Shown here: piece after piece, positions 44,730-53,272 of the stretch
Layout of the letters: each line of letters starts with the position of its first letter
Numbering within the stretch: position 1 is the first letter of the stretch
DNA from: Flavobacterium segetis
GTDB lineage: Bacteria; Bacteroidota; Bacteroidia; Flavobacteriales; Flavobacteriaceae
Reading direction: 5' to 3'
Length of the DNA stretch: 64,000 bases
Assembly: GCF_900129575.1 (NCBI RefSeq)
Contig: NZ_FQWE01000004.1
Coordinates: 124,001 to 188,000, forward strand
The notes under the pieces: model-generated
Database searches by the model: none
The model's input: only the letters and a program-made list of their open reading frames with translations
What the model was told of the DNA's origin: nothing
Position numbers and translations under genes: made by a program

Positions 44730-47700
44730 TTAAAAGTTTAAATTGATTCCTAATGAAATTATTCTAGAAGGTGCAAACCTATTTTGTGTAGTTCCATTAA
44801 AATTAGCTTGAGGATCCATTCCTGATCTTTTTGTGAACAACGCTAAATTTTCACCATTTACGTAAAATTTAGCTGCATCAATATTTAATTGTGAAATTAT
44901 ATTTTTAGGTAACTTGTATGATAATGATACTTGTCTCAAAGAAATATAGTCTGAATCAATTAACCAACGATCAGAGGCTGCTGAATTTTGTGGGTTTCTA
45001 CTGATATTGACTGCTGGAACATTTGTAATATCGCCTGGCTTTTGCCATCTGTTTAAGATGTCACTATGCAACGCAGAACCATACGTAATTCCTGAGTGCA
45101 TTAATGCAGCATAATTAGAATCGTATGTTTTACCTCCTACTTGATAGGTCATCAAAACATCCACTTGAAAACTACCAAGTTTGAAAGTATTTGAAACACT
45201 ACCAAATAAGTCCGGTAGAGCAGATCCGTGATATTTATATAATGCTTTGTTTTGGTTTATAGTAACATTTACTCCATTCACTACTCTAGAATCAGTGTCA
45301 GTTGGATTTGTCAGTAAAGGATCTACTACATATAAAGCATACCCGTCTGCAGCATCTACACCATACCAGTCTCTCAACCAATAATCATAAATCGAGGAAC
45401 CTACAGTGTATTTTTTAGTTCCAGTAATAATTTCTGCTTGTGGTAATGCAGTAATTTCATTTTTAATAGTAGAAGCATTTACATTGATGTTCCATGAGAA
45501 GTTATTTGTTTTCACGATCATTGCGTCAACTCCAACTTCAATACCTTGGTTGAACATAGAACCAATGTTTTCAACCTTTGAATCTAAACCGGATGAAACT
45601 GGAACTGGCACATCAAAGATTAATCCGTCAGTAGTTCTATTATAATATTCTACTGCACCTCGTAATCTACCATTGAAAAATGAAAAATCTAATGCGATAT
45701 CCTTTTGTGTATTTTTCTCCCATTTTAAGTTTGGTGCACCTTGATCATTTGTAATAACACCGCCTTCATTAGCATTGTTAAATCCTAATGAAAATGTAGG
45801 TGCTCCAATATAGTAACTCAATCCACCATTACTAATGTGCGAATCATTACCCACTTCACCAAAAGATCCTCTAAGTTTCAACTCATCAGCCCAAGTCACT
45901 CCTTGCATAAATGATTCCTTTGTGATATTCCACGCAGCTCCTACAGAATAAAAATTACCCCATTTATTAGCTTCTGCGAATTTAGAAGAACCATCTCTAC
46001 GGAATGAACCGGATAGGATATAACGACCATCATAATCATAACCAACTCTAGAAAAGAATGATTCCGTAGCGTAATTTCTTGTATAAGAAGTTAGATCAGA
46101 AACCGTTATATAATTGATGAATTCTGTATTATTAGGAACATTCTGAATCCTTTTTGAACCAAATAAATAATTAAGTTCATAATCAAAACTTTCATGTCCA
46201 AATAATGCGCTAAAATTATTTTTATTTACACTTTTAGTGTATTCTAATAATTGATTAAATGTTATACCAGTTTGAATCGTATTTGATCGGGAGGCGTATC
46301 CGTCAGGTGCTCCATCTCCAATTAATTTATTCCAAAAAACATTGTTGTTTGAATGTGTATTATCAAATGCAAAATTGGTAGTGAATTTAAAATCATTCAG
46401 GAATCTAAATTCAGCGTAAGTACGTGCATTTACAGTAAGAGCTTTGTTTCTGTCAATATTGTTTAATGTTTCATAGACAACGTTTCTTCCATTTGAAGCT
46501 CCAGATCCACGTATTTGAGAATAAACCGGCTGTCCTATAGCATCTAAAACTACCGCTCCAGTTGCGTCATGCTCAAAAACTGGGTAAATTGGACCCATGT
46601 AACGATTTGTTCTAAAAGGATTGTTGAAAGATGAGGTGTTATTTGCTCCATCTACAGCTTGGTTAGAATTAGTGTAAATTCCAGTGAGGTTTAAACCAGT
46701 CTTAAACCATTCTTTCAATTTCGTATTTACATTTAAACGAGCAGTTGTTCTCTTAAAATCTGAATTTTTAATTGCTCCCTCCTCACTTAAATCACCTAGC
46801 GATACGAAATAATCTGTTTTTTCTGTTCTACCTTGGTAATTAAAGTCAACGTTACGTCTAACACCTACTCTTTCTAATTGCTTTTCCCAACTTAAATCAT
46901 CAGGATATAGCAATTGTGCAGCAGGATTCAATTTTCCGTTAGCATCAAATAAATTAGTAGTTGCTACGTTAAAAGGATTGGTAACAAGGTCTAGTGGAGT
47001 TCTAGTCGATGCAAAAGCGTTAGCAGTTGCAAGAAGTGCAGGAGTACTCATAGGTCTACTGTTTCTGATTGCTTCCCAAGTGATTGGGTAATAATCAAAA
47101 GCATTAATCCTATCATATTCAGGAATACCACGAGAAGACAAACCAGTGCTTACGTTTAGAGTAAATTTATCTTTATCTGAAGTTCCTTTCTTTGTTGTGA
47201 TTATAATAACCCCATTAGCCGCCTTAGAACCATATAAAGAGGTTGATGCTGCATCTTTTAAAATAGTTTGACTTTCAACATCAGCCGCATTGATATTACT
47301 GATATCTCCTGTAAACGGTACACCATCAACAATATATAAAGGAGTATTAGATCCACTTATAGAACTAAAACCTCTAATTCGTATTGCTGGTTGAGAACCT
47401 GGCTGACCTGCACCACTTTGAAATTGAACACCTGAAACGGCGCCTTCCAATCCAGCAAGAACGTTTGTAGTAGGTCTATTAACTAAGGCTTCCCCTTTTA
47501 CAGAAGTTGCCGATCCTGTATACGAGGACTTCTTAGCCTGACCGTATGCAATTATTACTACTTCTTCTAGATTTTGCGAATCAGATACTAATTTAACGTT
47601 CACTGTGTTAGAAGCTCCAACTGTTACAGAGGAATTGTTCATCCCTACAAATGAGAAGATCAAAACATCTCCTGCTTTCGCTCTAATGGAATATTTACCA

Positions 47701-47870
47701 TCAAAATCAGTTTGAATTCCGTTTTTTGAACCTTTAATAATAACATTCGCTCCGGGAATAGCACCACTGGCATCCGAGACCACACCTGAAACAGTTTTCT
47801 CTTGTGCAAAAGAAAGCTGAATAGAGAACACTATTAATAGTGTTAGAATCCAATTGATTTTTAATTTCAT
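44730..47870 (-). CDS. SusC/RagA-family TonB-linked outer membrane protein, 1046 aa
   Basis: A signal peptide (MKLKINWILTLLIVFSIQLS) precedes a carboxypeptidase-like regulatory domain (KTVSGVVSDASGAIPGANVI), then the plug with TNVLAGLEGAVSGVQ, IRIRGFSSISGSNTPLYIVDG and YGSKAANGVIIITTKKG, and a 22-strand barrel. The end MDPQANFNGTTQNRFAPSR and ISLGINLNF is the standard SusC terminus. The start at 47870 is chosen because it begins the signal peptide. The in-frame ATG at 47912 would merely translate the short tandem repeat upstream. It exports nothing itself; it imports substrate using TonB energy together with SusD. Confidence 0.95.
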   Translation of the reverse strand: MKLKINWILTLLIVFSIQLSFAQEKTVSGVVSDASGAIPGANVIIKGSKNGIQTDFDGKYSIRAKAGDVLIFSFVGMNNSSVTVGASNTVNVKLVSDSQNLEEVVIIAYGQAKKSSYTGSATSVKGEALVNRPTTNVLAGLEGAVSGVQFQSGAGQPGSQPAIRIRGFSSISGSNTPLYIVDGVPFTGDISNINAADVESQTILKDAASTSLYGSKAANGVIIITTKKGTSDKDKFTLNVSTGLSSRGIPEYDRINAFDYYPITWEAIRNSRPMSTPALLATANAFASTRTPLDLVTNPFNVATTNLFDANGKLNPAAQLLYPDDLSWEKQLERVGVRRNVDFNYQGRTEKTDYFVSLGDLSEEGAIKNSDFKRTTARLNVNTKLKEWFKTGLNLTGIYTNSNQAVDGANNTSSFNNPFRTNRYMGPIYPVFEHDATGAVVLDAIGQPVYSQIRGSGASNGRNVVYETLNNIDRNKALTVNARTYAEFRFLNDFKFTTNFAFDNTHSNNNVFWNKLIGDGAPDGYASRSNTIQTGITFNQLLEYTKSVNKNNFSALFGHESFDYELNYLFGSKRIQNVPNNTEFINYITVSDLTSYTRNYATESFFSRVGYDYDGRYILSGSFRRDGSSKFAEANKWGNFYSVGAAWNITKESFMQGVTWADELKLRGSFGEVGNDSHISNGGLSYYIGAPTFSLGFNNANEGGVITNDQGAPNLKWEKNTQKDIALDFSFFNGRLRGAVEYYNRTTDGLIFDVPVPVSSGLDSKVENIGSMFNQGIEVGVDAMIVKTNNFSWNINVNASTIKNEITALPQAEIITGTKKYTVGSSIYDYWLRDWYGVDAADGYALYVVDPLLTNPTDTDSRVVNGVNVTINQNKALYKYHGSALPDLFGSVSNTFKLGSFQVDVLMTYQVGGKTYDSNYAALMHSGITYGSALHSDILNRWQKPGDITNVPAVNISRNPQNSAASDRWLIDSDYISLRQVSLSYKLPKNIISQLNIDAAKFYVNGENLALFTKRSGMDPQANFNGTTQNRFAPSRIISLGINLNF

Positions 47871-47872
47871 TT

Positions 47873-47903
47873 TTGTTTTGTTTGATTTTGTTTGATTTTG
47901 TTT
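47873..47903. repeat. 10-bp tandem repeat in the susC leader
   Basis: TTTGATTTTG occurs twice exactly (47881-47900), with partial copies on both sides. It lies just upstream of the susC ATG on the minus strand, where it reads CAAAATCAAA. It sits in the 5' untranslated part, so copy-number change could alter spacing of leader elements. Confidence 0.7.
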
Positions 47904-48046
47904 ATGACGCAAAACTCACAATAAAATATTAAATAAGCAATAATTAACATAAAATATATTTTTATTTAACATTTGTCCAATAAAAAACTGTTTAAGTCCG
48001 AGAATTATTGAATTAAAAATGACTTATTTTGCATAAAAAAACATTG

Positions 48047-48724
48047 ATGCTACTCCCTTTTTTCGTAATAAATAATTTGGAATGCGGCACAGATGAAGCC
48101 GGTCGTGGCTGTCTCGCAGGACCAGTAACAGCTGCAGCAGTGATACTTCCCAGAGGTTTTAAAAATGAAATTTTAACAGATAGCAAACTGTTGAATGAGA
48201 AGACTAGAATAGAGCTAAGACCTTTGATAGAGGAGCAAGCGATAACGTTTTCGTTAACATACATAGACTCGTCAGAAATTGACTCCATAAATATATTAAA
48301 CGCATCAATAAAAGCGATACAAGAATCTATTTTAAATTTAAAACCTGAACCAAAATATATTATTGTTGATGGAAATACCTCGATAAATCACATTCCCTTA
48401 ATTTGTTCAGCCAGTGGTATTATTTTAAATACGGCAAAAAAATTCACTACAGATGGAGATAATTTTTTCAATGGAATTCCTTTTAGCTGTATCGTAAAAG
48501 GAGATTCAAAATATTTGAGTATTGCCGCAGCTTCAATTTTAGCAAAAACGTATCGTGATGATTATATGAACACCATACATGAGGAATTCCCGATGTATAA
48601 CTGGAAAAAAAATAAAGGATATCCCACTAATGAACATCGTGAAGCGATAAAAAAATACGGAGTGACAAAGTACCACCGGAAGAGTTTTAAGTTACTGCCG
48701 GAGCAACTAAAATTGGAAATTTAA
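48047..48724 (+). CDS. rnhB: Ribonuclease HII, 225 aa
   Basis: The enzyme nicks RNA in RNA-DNA hybrids and removes single ribonucleotides from DNA. The active-site acids are in [20 protein letters not shown] (Asp and Glu at about residues 15-16), [10 protein letters not shown] (Asp) and [17 protein letters not shown] (Asp). [15 protein letters not shown] ends the protein in the usual way. The ATG at 48047 is used; the TTG at 48029 adds six residues without homology value. It is divergent from susC, with an AT-rich gap between. Confidence 0.95.
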   Translation: MLLPFFVINNLECGTDEAGRGCLAGPVTAAAVILPRGFKNEILTDSKLLNEKTRIELRPLIEEQAITFSLTYIDSSEIDSINILNASIKAIQESILNLKPEPKYIIVDGNTSINHIPLICSASGIILNTAKKFTTDGDNFFNGIPFSCIVKGDSKYLSIAAASILAKTYRDDYMNTIHEEFPMYNWKKNKGYPTNEHREAIKKYGVTKYHRKSFKLLPEQLKLEI

Positions 48725-48889
48725 TCAGGTCTCCTCTCGATTTTTAATACTTACAAAATAAAAGTGAGTAGATCTATAAAAAATGTATTTATGAAGGAAT
48801 AAATTACAATAAAATAATATACAAATTAATTCCGCAAAAAAACAAAAGGATACTTTATGATATTAGTGGTTTCTTTGTAATATTTGTGG

Positions 48890-49591
48890 TTAATAGATGA
48901 ATTCGGCTTCAAATAATTCTTTAAAATGCTTGACAATTTTTGCTTTTACTTCCTCTTCGCTTACGCTTTCAACACCCAGTTCAACTTGTAAAGAAGTGAC
49001 CGCTTTTCCACGTATACCACACGGAATAATATTATCAAAATAACCTAAATCAGCATTGACATTCAATGCAAAGCCATGCATAGTTACCCAGCGGGAAGCG
49101 CGAACTCCCATGGCACAAATCTTTCTTGCAAATGGTGTTCCTGCACCCAACCAGACTCCGGTTTCACCCGCGCTACGACCGGAAGTAATTCCATATTCAG
49201 CAAGAGTTAGGATAATAGCTTCTTCAAGCAATCGCAAGTATTTATGAATATCAGTAAAGAAATTTTCTAAATCAAGAATGGGATACCCCACAATTTGTCC
49301 TGGTCCGTGGTACGTAATATCGCCACCACGATTTATTTTGTAAAAAGTCGCTCCTTTAGCTTCCAATTGTTTTTCTGAAAGCAACAAATTACTTAAATCA
49401 CCGCTTTTTCCTAAAGTATAAACATGAGGATGCTCTACAAAAAGGAAATAATTAGGTGTTGGCAAATTTAATTCCTCTCTCCTATTTCTAATTTTTAAAT
49501 CAACAATTTCTTTGAATAACTCTTCTTGGTATTCCCAAGTTGCTTTATAATCATTGTTTCCTAAATCTTGAAGTTGGATCGTTTTATTCAT
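48890..49591 (-). CDS. lipB: Octanoyltransferase LipB, 233 aa
   Basis: LipB transfers octanoyl groups from acyl carrier protein to lipoyl domains. It has VEHPHVYTLGKSGDLSNLL, the signature NRGGDITYHGPGQIVGYPI (about residues 86-104), the catalytic lysine in RKICAMGVRASRWVTMHGFA and the catalytic cysteine in NIIPCGIRGKAVTSLQ. Length is typical for the Bacteroidetes enzyme. It is convergent with rnhB; the 165-base gap contains two near-repeats of an AAT-rich TTAGTGGTTTCTTTGT type. No lipA is nearby. Confidence 0.95.
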   Translation of the reverse strand: MNKTIQLQDLGNNDYKATWEYQEELFKEIVDLKIRNRREELNLPTPNYFLFVEHPHVYTLGKSGDLSNLLLSEKQLEAKGATFYKINRGGDITYHGPGQIVGYPILDLENFFTDIHKYLRLLEEAIILTLAEYGITSGRSAGETGVWLGAGTPFARKICAMGVRASRWVTMHGFALNVNADLGYFDNIIPCGIRGKAVTSLQVELGVESVSEEEVKAKIVKHFKELFEAEFIY

Positions 49592-49671
49592 TTCTTAAAA
49601 GAGGCAAAGGTTTGGAGCGGTAAAGGTACAAAGTTTTTAAGAAGGAATAAGTCGTTATAATTACACTTCTG

Positions 49672-49726
49672 TCAAGTCGAGCGCAGCAGAGACTAATTAA
49701 ATGAGTCTCGGCTGCGCTCGACTTGA
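49672..49726. repeat. 23-bp inverted repeat, flavobacterial GCGCTCGACTTG type
   Basis: Arms 49672-49694 and 49704-49726 are complementary at 22 of 23 positions, with a 9-base loop. The GC-rich core (CGAGCGCAGC / GCTGCGCTCG) stands out against the AT-rich surroundings. No run of T follows, so it is a dispersed palindromic repeat more than a terminator, though it could end transcription of the lipoprotein gene. Confidence 0.8.
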
Positions 49727-49756
49727 TAACAAAAGCGATTACTTAATTCAAACTTG

Positions 49757-50491
49757 TTAATCCAAAATCACTTCAAGTGCCGTAATTTCTGGATTTTGAT
49801 AACAGTCAGCTAACGCAAACTCAATTCTCAAGCTTTTCTTGTCGTCACTGAGTATTGCTCTAGAATTTGAGACCGATTTTATTTTTTGTGAAAAATGGTA
49901 GCATAGAGCATACGTTTGCACTAATTTAAATCCCGCTAATTGAGATTGTATTTCTTGAATTTTTTTTTGCTGTTTCGTTAATTCTTCTTGATCAGTAATG
50001 ATTATTTTTCTTTTAAAAGTATTTCCAATAAATGTGTAACTCACTGCGTAATAATGTTCCTCAGCAGCTAAAGCATAATTGTGTTTTAAATTATCAGCGT
50101 AATTTTCTGTTTTATAGAGGTCTGGAACATTCTCTATTTTATCAAAATTTAAAGAAATTGTGGTGCGGAATTCTTTATCGAAAGAACTTTTTTTGATGTG
50201 TACTTTTACGTCTTTATATTTGTTGAAGATCTCCTTTTCGTTCACAGGAAGTTTTACAAAATCAGCTGCATACTTAGTTATATATTCAATAAAAACGTAG
50301 GTTGTGTCAATAAATTTTTCTTCAGCAGCATAATCACTACCCATTAGTTGCATGTAACTTTGTTCATCACGAAGGTTTACTGTTTCTATTGTTCCGCTTC
50401 CATCTGGGTTGATGTGAATGGTTTCAGTGACTTGACAACTTACGATTAATATCAAAATAACGAATGAGAGGAAGCAGCGTTGCGTTTTCAA
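49757..50491 (-). CDS. Putative lipoprotein, 244 aa, TTG start
   Basis: With the TTG at 50491 the protein begins MKTQRCFLSFVILILIVSCQ, a clean lipoprotein signal with lipobox IVSC (Cys at residue 19). After it comes VTETIHINPDGSGTIETVNL, a glycine/aspartate motif seen in Bacteroidetes lipoproteins. No enzyme motif is present; the sequence continues as predicted alpha/beta with a lysine/glutamine helix (ELTKQQKKIQEIQSQL). The ATG at 50653 would add 54 residues and run into the lysS promoter, and is rejected. Function unknown. Confidence 0.7.
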   Translation of the reverse strand: MKTQRCFLSFVILILIVSCQVTETIHINPDGSGTIETVNLRDEQSYMQLMGSDYAAEEKFIDTTYVFIEYITKYAADFVKLPVNEKEIFNKYKDVKVHIKKSSFDKEFRTTISLNFDKIENVPDLYKTENYADNLKHNYALAAEEHYYAVSYTFIGNTFKRKIIITDQEELTKQQKKIQEIQSQLAGFKLVQTYALCYHFSQKIKSVSNSRAILSDDKKSLRIEFALADCYQNPEITALEVILD

Positions 50492-50646
50492 ATTATCTAT
50501 GCTTTTTTTGAGTTCATATTTAGTGACGAATGTATGAATTATGTGGGATTTATAGCCCAGATTGAAGTGAAAATCCTTTTTATTGCGGTAGCGAATAAAA
50601 AGATTGCAACGGAAAGCTGGAAAGGGCTCCAAAAAAACAGTCTCAT

Positions 50647-50678
50647 TTTGCAACTTTAAGACAGATAGAGTATCTTTG
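50647..50678 (+). promoter_or_regulatory. lysS promoter, TTTG-N20-TATCTTTG
   Basis: TTTG at 50647-50650 and TATCTTTG at 50671-50678 match the Bacteroidetes -33/-7 consensus exactly, with 20 bases between. Transcription would begin about 50685, some 15 bases before the lysS ATG at 50701, giving a short leader. Confidence 0.8.
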
Positions 50679-50700
50679 CGCTCTTAAAAAATAGCATAAA

Positions 50701-52398
50701 ATGGCCTTATCAGAACAAGAAATCATCAGAAGAGAAAAACTTCAATCTTTACGCAATTTAGGAATCAATCCTTATCCTGCCAATCTTTTTCCTGTAAATC
50801 ATACTTCGAAACAGATCAAGGAGCAGTTTGAAGACGGTAAGAAGGTGATTGTTGCTGGGCGTTTGATGAGTGTTCGTGACCAAGGAAAAGCTTGTTTCGC
50901 TGAATTACAGGATAGTGAGGGACGAATACAGCTGTATTTGAACCGCGATGTTTTATGTCCTGGTGATGATAAAATGATGTATAATCAGGTTTTTAAAAAA
51001 TTAACTGATTTAGGTGATTTTATAGGAATTGAAGGGGAATTATTTACCACTATGGTTGGCGCTCAATGTATTCGCGTTGATGTATTTACTTTTTTAAGTA
51101 AAACATTGCGTCCCTTACCATTACCAAAAGTAGATGAAGAGGGTAAAATTCACGATGCTTTTAACGACGCAGAACTGCGTTACAGAATGCGTTATGTCGA
51201 TTTAACGGTCAATGAGCATGTAAAACAAACGTTTATTAAGCGTACTAAATTGTTTAATGCCATGCGTACCTTTTTTAATACTGCTGGATATCTAGAAGTA
51301 GAAACTCCAGTTTTACAGCCTATTGCGGGTGGAGCGGCAGCACGACCATTTACAACGCATCACAACTCACTTGACATTCCGTTGTACATGCGTATTGCAA
51401 ACGAATTATATTTAAAAAGACTAATTGTAGGTGGTTTTGACGGCGTTTATGAATTTTCTAAAAACTTCCGCAATGAAGGAATGGATAGAACGCACAATCC
51501 TGAATTTACTGCCATGGAAATATATGTAGCCTACAAAGACTACAACTGGATGATGGAATTTGCTGAGGAGCTTTTAGAATATTGTGCCGTTGCAGTCAAC
51601 GGAACTTCGGATGTTACTTTTGGTGAACACCAAATTAGCTTTAAAGCTCCTTATGCCCGTATAACCATGACAGATTCTATCAAACATTTTACTGGTTTTG
51701 ACATTTCAGGAAAGAGTGAGACGGAACTTTTTGATGCTGCAAGAGGCATGGGAATCGATGTGGATACAACAATGGGTAAAGGTAAATTGATTGATGAGAT
51801 TTTTGGCGCTAAATGCGAAGGGAATTATATTCAGCCCACGTTTATCACTGATTACCCAAAGGAAATGTCGCCTTTGTGCAAAGAGCACCGCGATAATCCT
51901 GAATTGACAGAACGTTTTGAATTAATGGTTTGTGGAAAAGAAGTGGCAAACGCCTATTCTGAATTGAACGACCCTATTGATCAAAGAGCCCGTTTTGAGG
52001 ACCAAATGCGACTTGCGGAAAAAGGGGACGATGAAGCCACTGGAGTGATAGATGAGGATTTCCTAAGAGCATTAGAATATGGAATGCCACCAACATCAGG
52101 AATGGGAATAGGAATGGATCGATTGATCATGTACTTGACAAATAACGCTTCGATTCAAGAAGTATTATTATTTCCACAAATGAGACCGGAGAAAAAACAA
52201 GTGCAATTAGAAGAAGATGAGAAATTAATTGTTTCTATTTTGAATGCTAACGGCAATGTTATGGAATTTGGAGCACTTAAAACTAAATCAGAACTGAGCG
52301 GGAAAAAATGGGACAAAGCCATGAAAAACTTATCAGGACTTGGAATGACTGAGGTTGTGGTTGAAGGTGATGTTAAGGCTTGTAGGTTGAAAGGATAA
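50701..52398 (+). CDS. lysS: Lysyl-tRNA synthetase, class II, 565 aa
   Basis: The N-terminal OB-fold anticodon-binding domain (about 50-150; AGRLMSVRDQGKACFAELQD) is followed by the class II catalytic core. Motif 2 is in FRNEGMDRTHNPEFTAMEIY near 255-275 and motif 3 is GMGIGMDRLIMYLTNNASI near 470-488. About 60 residues beyond the E. coli length form a C-terminal extension (EEDEKLIVSILNANG onward) that is normal in this phylum. A strong promoter and a terminator show a single-gene transcription unit. Confidence 0.97.
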   Translation: MALSEQEIIRREKLQSLRNLGINPYPANLFPVNHTSKQIKEQFEDGKKVIVAGRLMSVRDQGKACFAELQDSEGRIQLYLNRDVLCPGDDKMMYNQVFKKLTDLGDFIGIEGELFTTMVGAQCIRVDVFTFLSKTLRPLPLPKVDEEGKIHDAFNDAELRYRMRYVDLTVNEHVKQTFIKRTKLFNAMRTFFNTAGYLEVETPVLQPIAGGAAARPFTTHHNSLDIPLYMRIANELYLKRLIVGGFDGVYEFSKNFRNEGMDRTHNPEFTAMEIYVAYKDYNWMMEFAEELLEYCAVAVNGTSDVTFGEHQISFKAPYARITMTDSIKHFTGFDISGKSETELFDAARGMGIDVDTTMGKGKLIDEIFGAKCEGNYIQPTFITDYPKEMSPLCKEHRDNPELTERFELMVCGKEVANAYSELNDPIDQRARFEDQMRLAEKGDDEATGVIDEDFLRALEYGMPPTSGMGIGMDRLIMYLTNNASIQEVLLFPQMRPEKKQVQLEEDEKLIVSILNANGNVMEFGALKTKSELSGKKWDKAMKNLSGLGMTEVVVEGDVKACRLKG

Positions 52399-52420
52399 TT
52401 TATTATATATCAGAATATTG

Positions 52421-52453
52421 AAAGGAACTTCGTGATGGAGTTCCTTTTTTTTA
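52421..52453 (+). terminator. lysS terminator
   Basis: A 9-bp stem (52421-52429 and 52439-52447) with a 9-base loop is followed by a run of T to 52452. It begins 22 bases after the lysS stop codon. Confidence 0.85.
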
Positions 52454-52587
52454 TGCTTGTTTGCGATTTTAATTTCTTTACGCTTGAAAAAAATTATAAC
52501 CTTAATCTCATAAGGTTAAATAAGTCATAAAATTCATACGCTAATCAATTTTAAAACTACATTTGGATGAACAAAAAACATACTAAC

Positions 52588-53103
52588 ATGAAAAAAATTA
52601 CTATATCGATTTTAGCCTTATTTGCTTTTGCCTTTGCCAATGGTCAAGCCAAAGAAGGTCAAGTATCAAAAGGCAAATGGCTTATTGAAGCCAATACTGG
52701 TTTTGGAAGAAACGTAGGAACTACCGCCATATATTTTAGTTCTTCGGACGGGATCACTTCCTACAACATTGGAGCTGAAGGAGGATTTTTTATCAAAGAC
52801 AATCTAGCACTTAAGTTAGGCTTAGGATATGGAGAAATAGATGGAGTCGGCGAACCGATTGCTTATAAAATTGGAGCCAAATACTACTTGAAAACAATGA
52901 TTCCTATCGAGATTTCTTATAATGGAGTCGGTTTTGGTGACGCAGATGCTAATCCAACCTTCATAGGCGCTCAAGTTGGTTATGCAGTATTTTTCGGTAA
53001 GAATGTCAGTATCGAACCTGGAATTCGTTATAACATGGCTACACACAAACAATATTACGATAATAGTTTACAATTTAACATTGGGTTTGCGCTACATTTT
53101 TAA
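52588..53103 (+). CDS. Small outer membrane beta-barrel protein, 171 aa
   Basis: A signal peptide (MKKITISILALFAFAFANGQ) is followed by an eight-strand-like barrel with GKWLIEANTGFGRNVGTTA, GAEGGFFIKDNLALKLGLGY and GAQVGYAVFFGKNVSIEPGI, and a terminal LQFNIGFALHF ending in Phe. This is the OmpW/OprF-N type opacity-like barrel. TACATTTG at 52558-52565 fits a -7 box and would place transcription start near 52572. That rules out the ATG at 52567 and supports 52588. Substrate unknown. Confidence 0.8.
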   Translation: MKKITISILALFAFAFANGQAKEGQVSKGKWLIEANTGFGRNVGTTAIYFSSSDGITSYNIGAEGGFFIKDNLALKLGLGYGEIDGVGEPIAYKIGAKYYLKTMIPIEISYNGVGFGDADANPTFIGAQVGYAVFFGKNVSIEPGIRYNMATHKQYYDNSLQFNIGFALHF

Positions 53104-53188
53104 AACAGTAATGAGCGCACTATGCAGCCCACCATAAAAAAGGAACAATAGTCTCACAGATGTCATATCGTGTTTAAATTATAAATTA

Positions 53189-53227
53189 AACTCCATTAAT
53201 AATTTAGACTAAATTATTAATGGAGTT
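53189..53227. terminator. Long perfect hairpin between the barrel gene and the copper receptor gene
   Basis: A perfect 19-bp inverted repeat (53189-53207 and 53209-53227) is separated by one base. On the minus strand it follows the TonB receptor stop at 53273 and is succeeded by T-rich sequence. It is the likely terminator of that operon, and may also serve the plus-strand barrel gene. Confidence 0.7.
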
Positions 53228-53272
53228 CTAGATACAAACAATAATTTGAGCGATTGATGCACCAAGTTGTGT

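Noticed and set aside
50492-50653. N-terminal extension of the lipoprotein at 49757-50491
   Set aside because: The extension would place a signal peptide 54 residues inside the protein and overlaps the lysS promoter area.
53101-53272. A small gene between the barrel protein and the receptor
   Set aside because: Only stop-rich sequence and a 19-bp hairpin are present.
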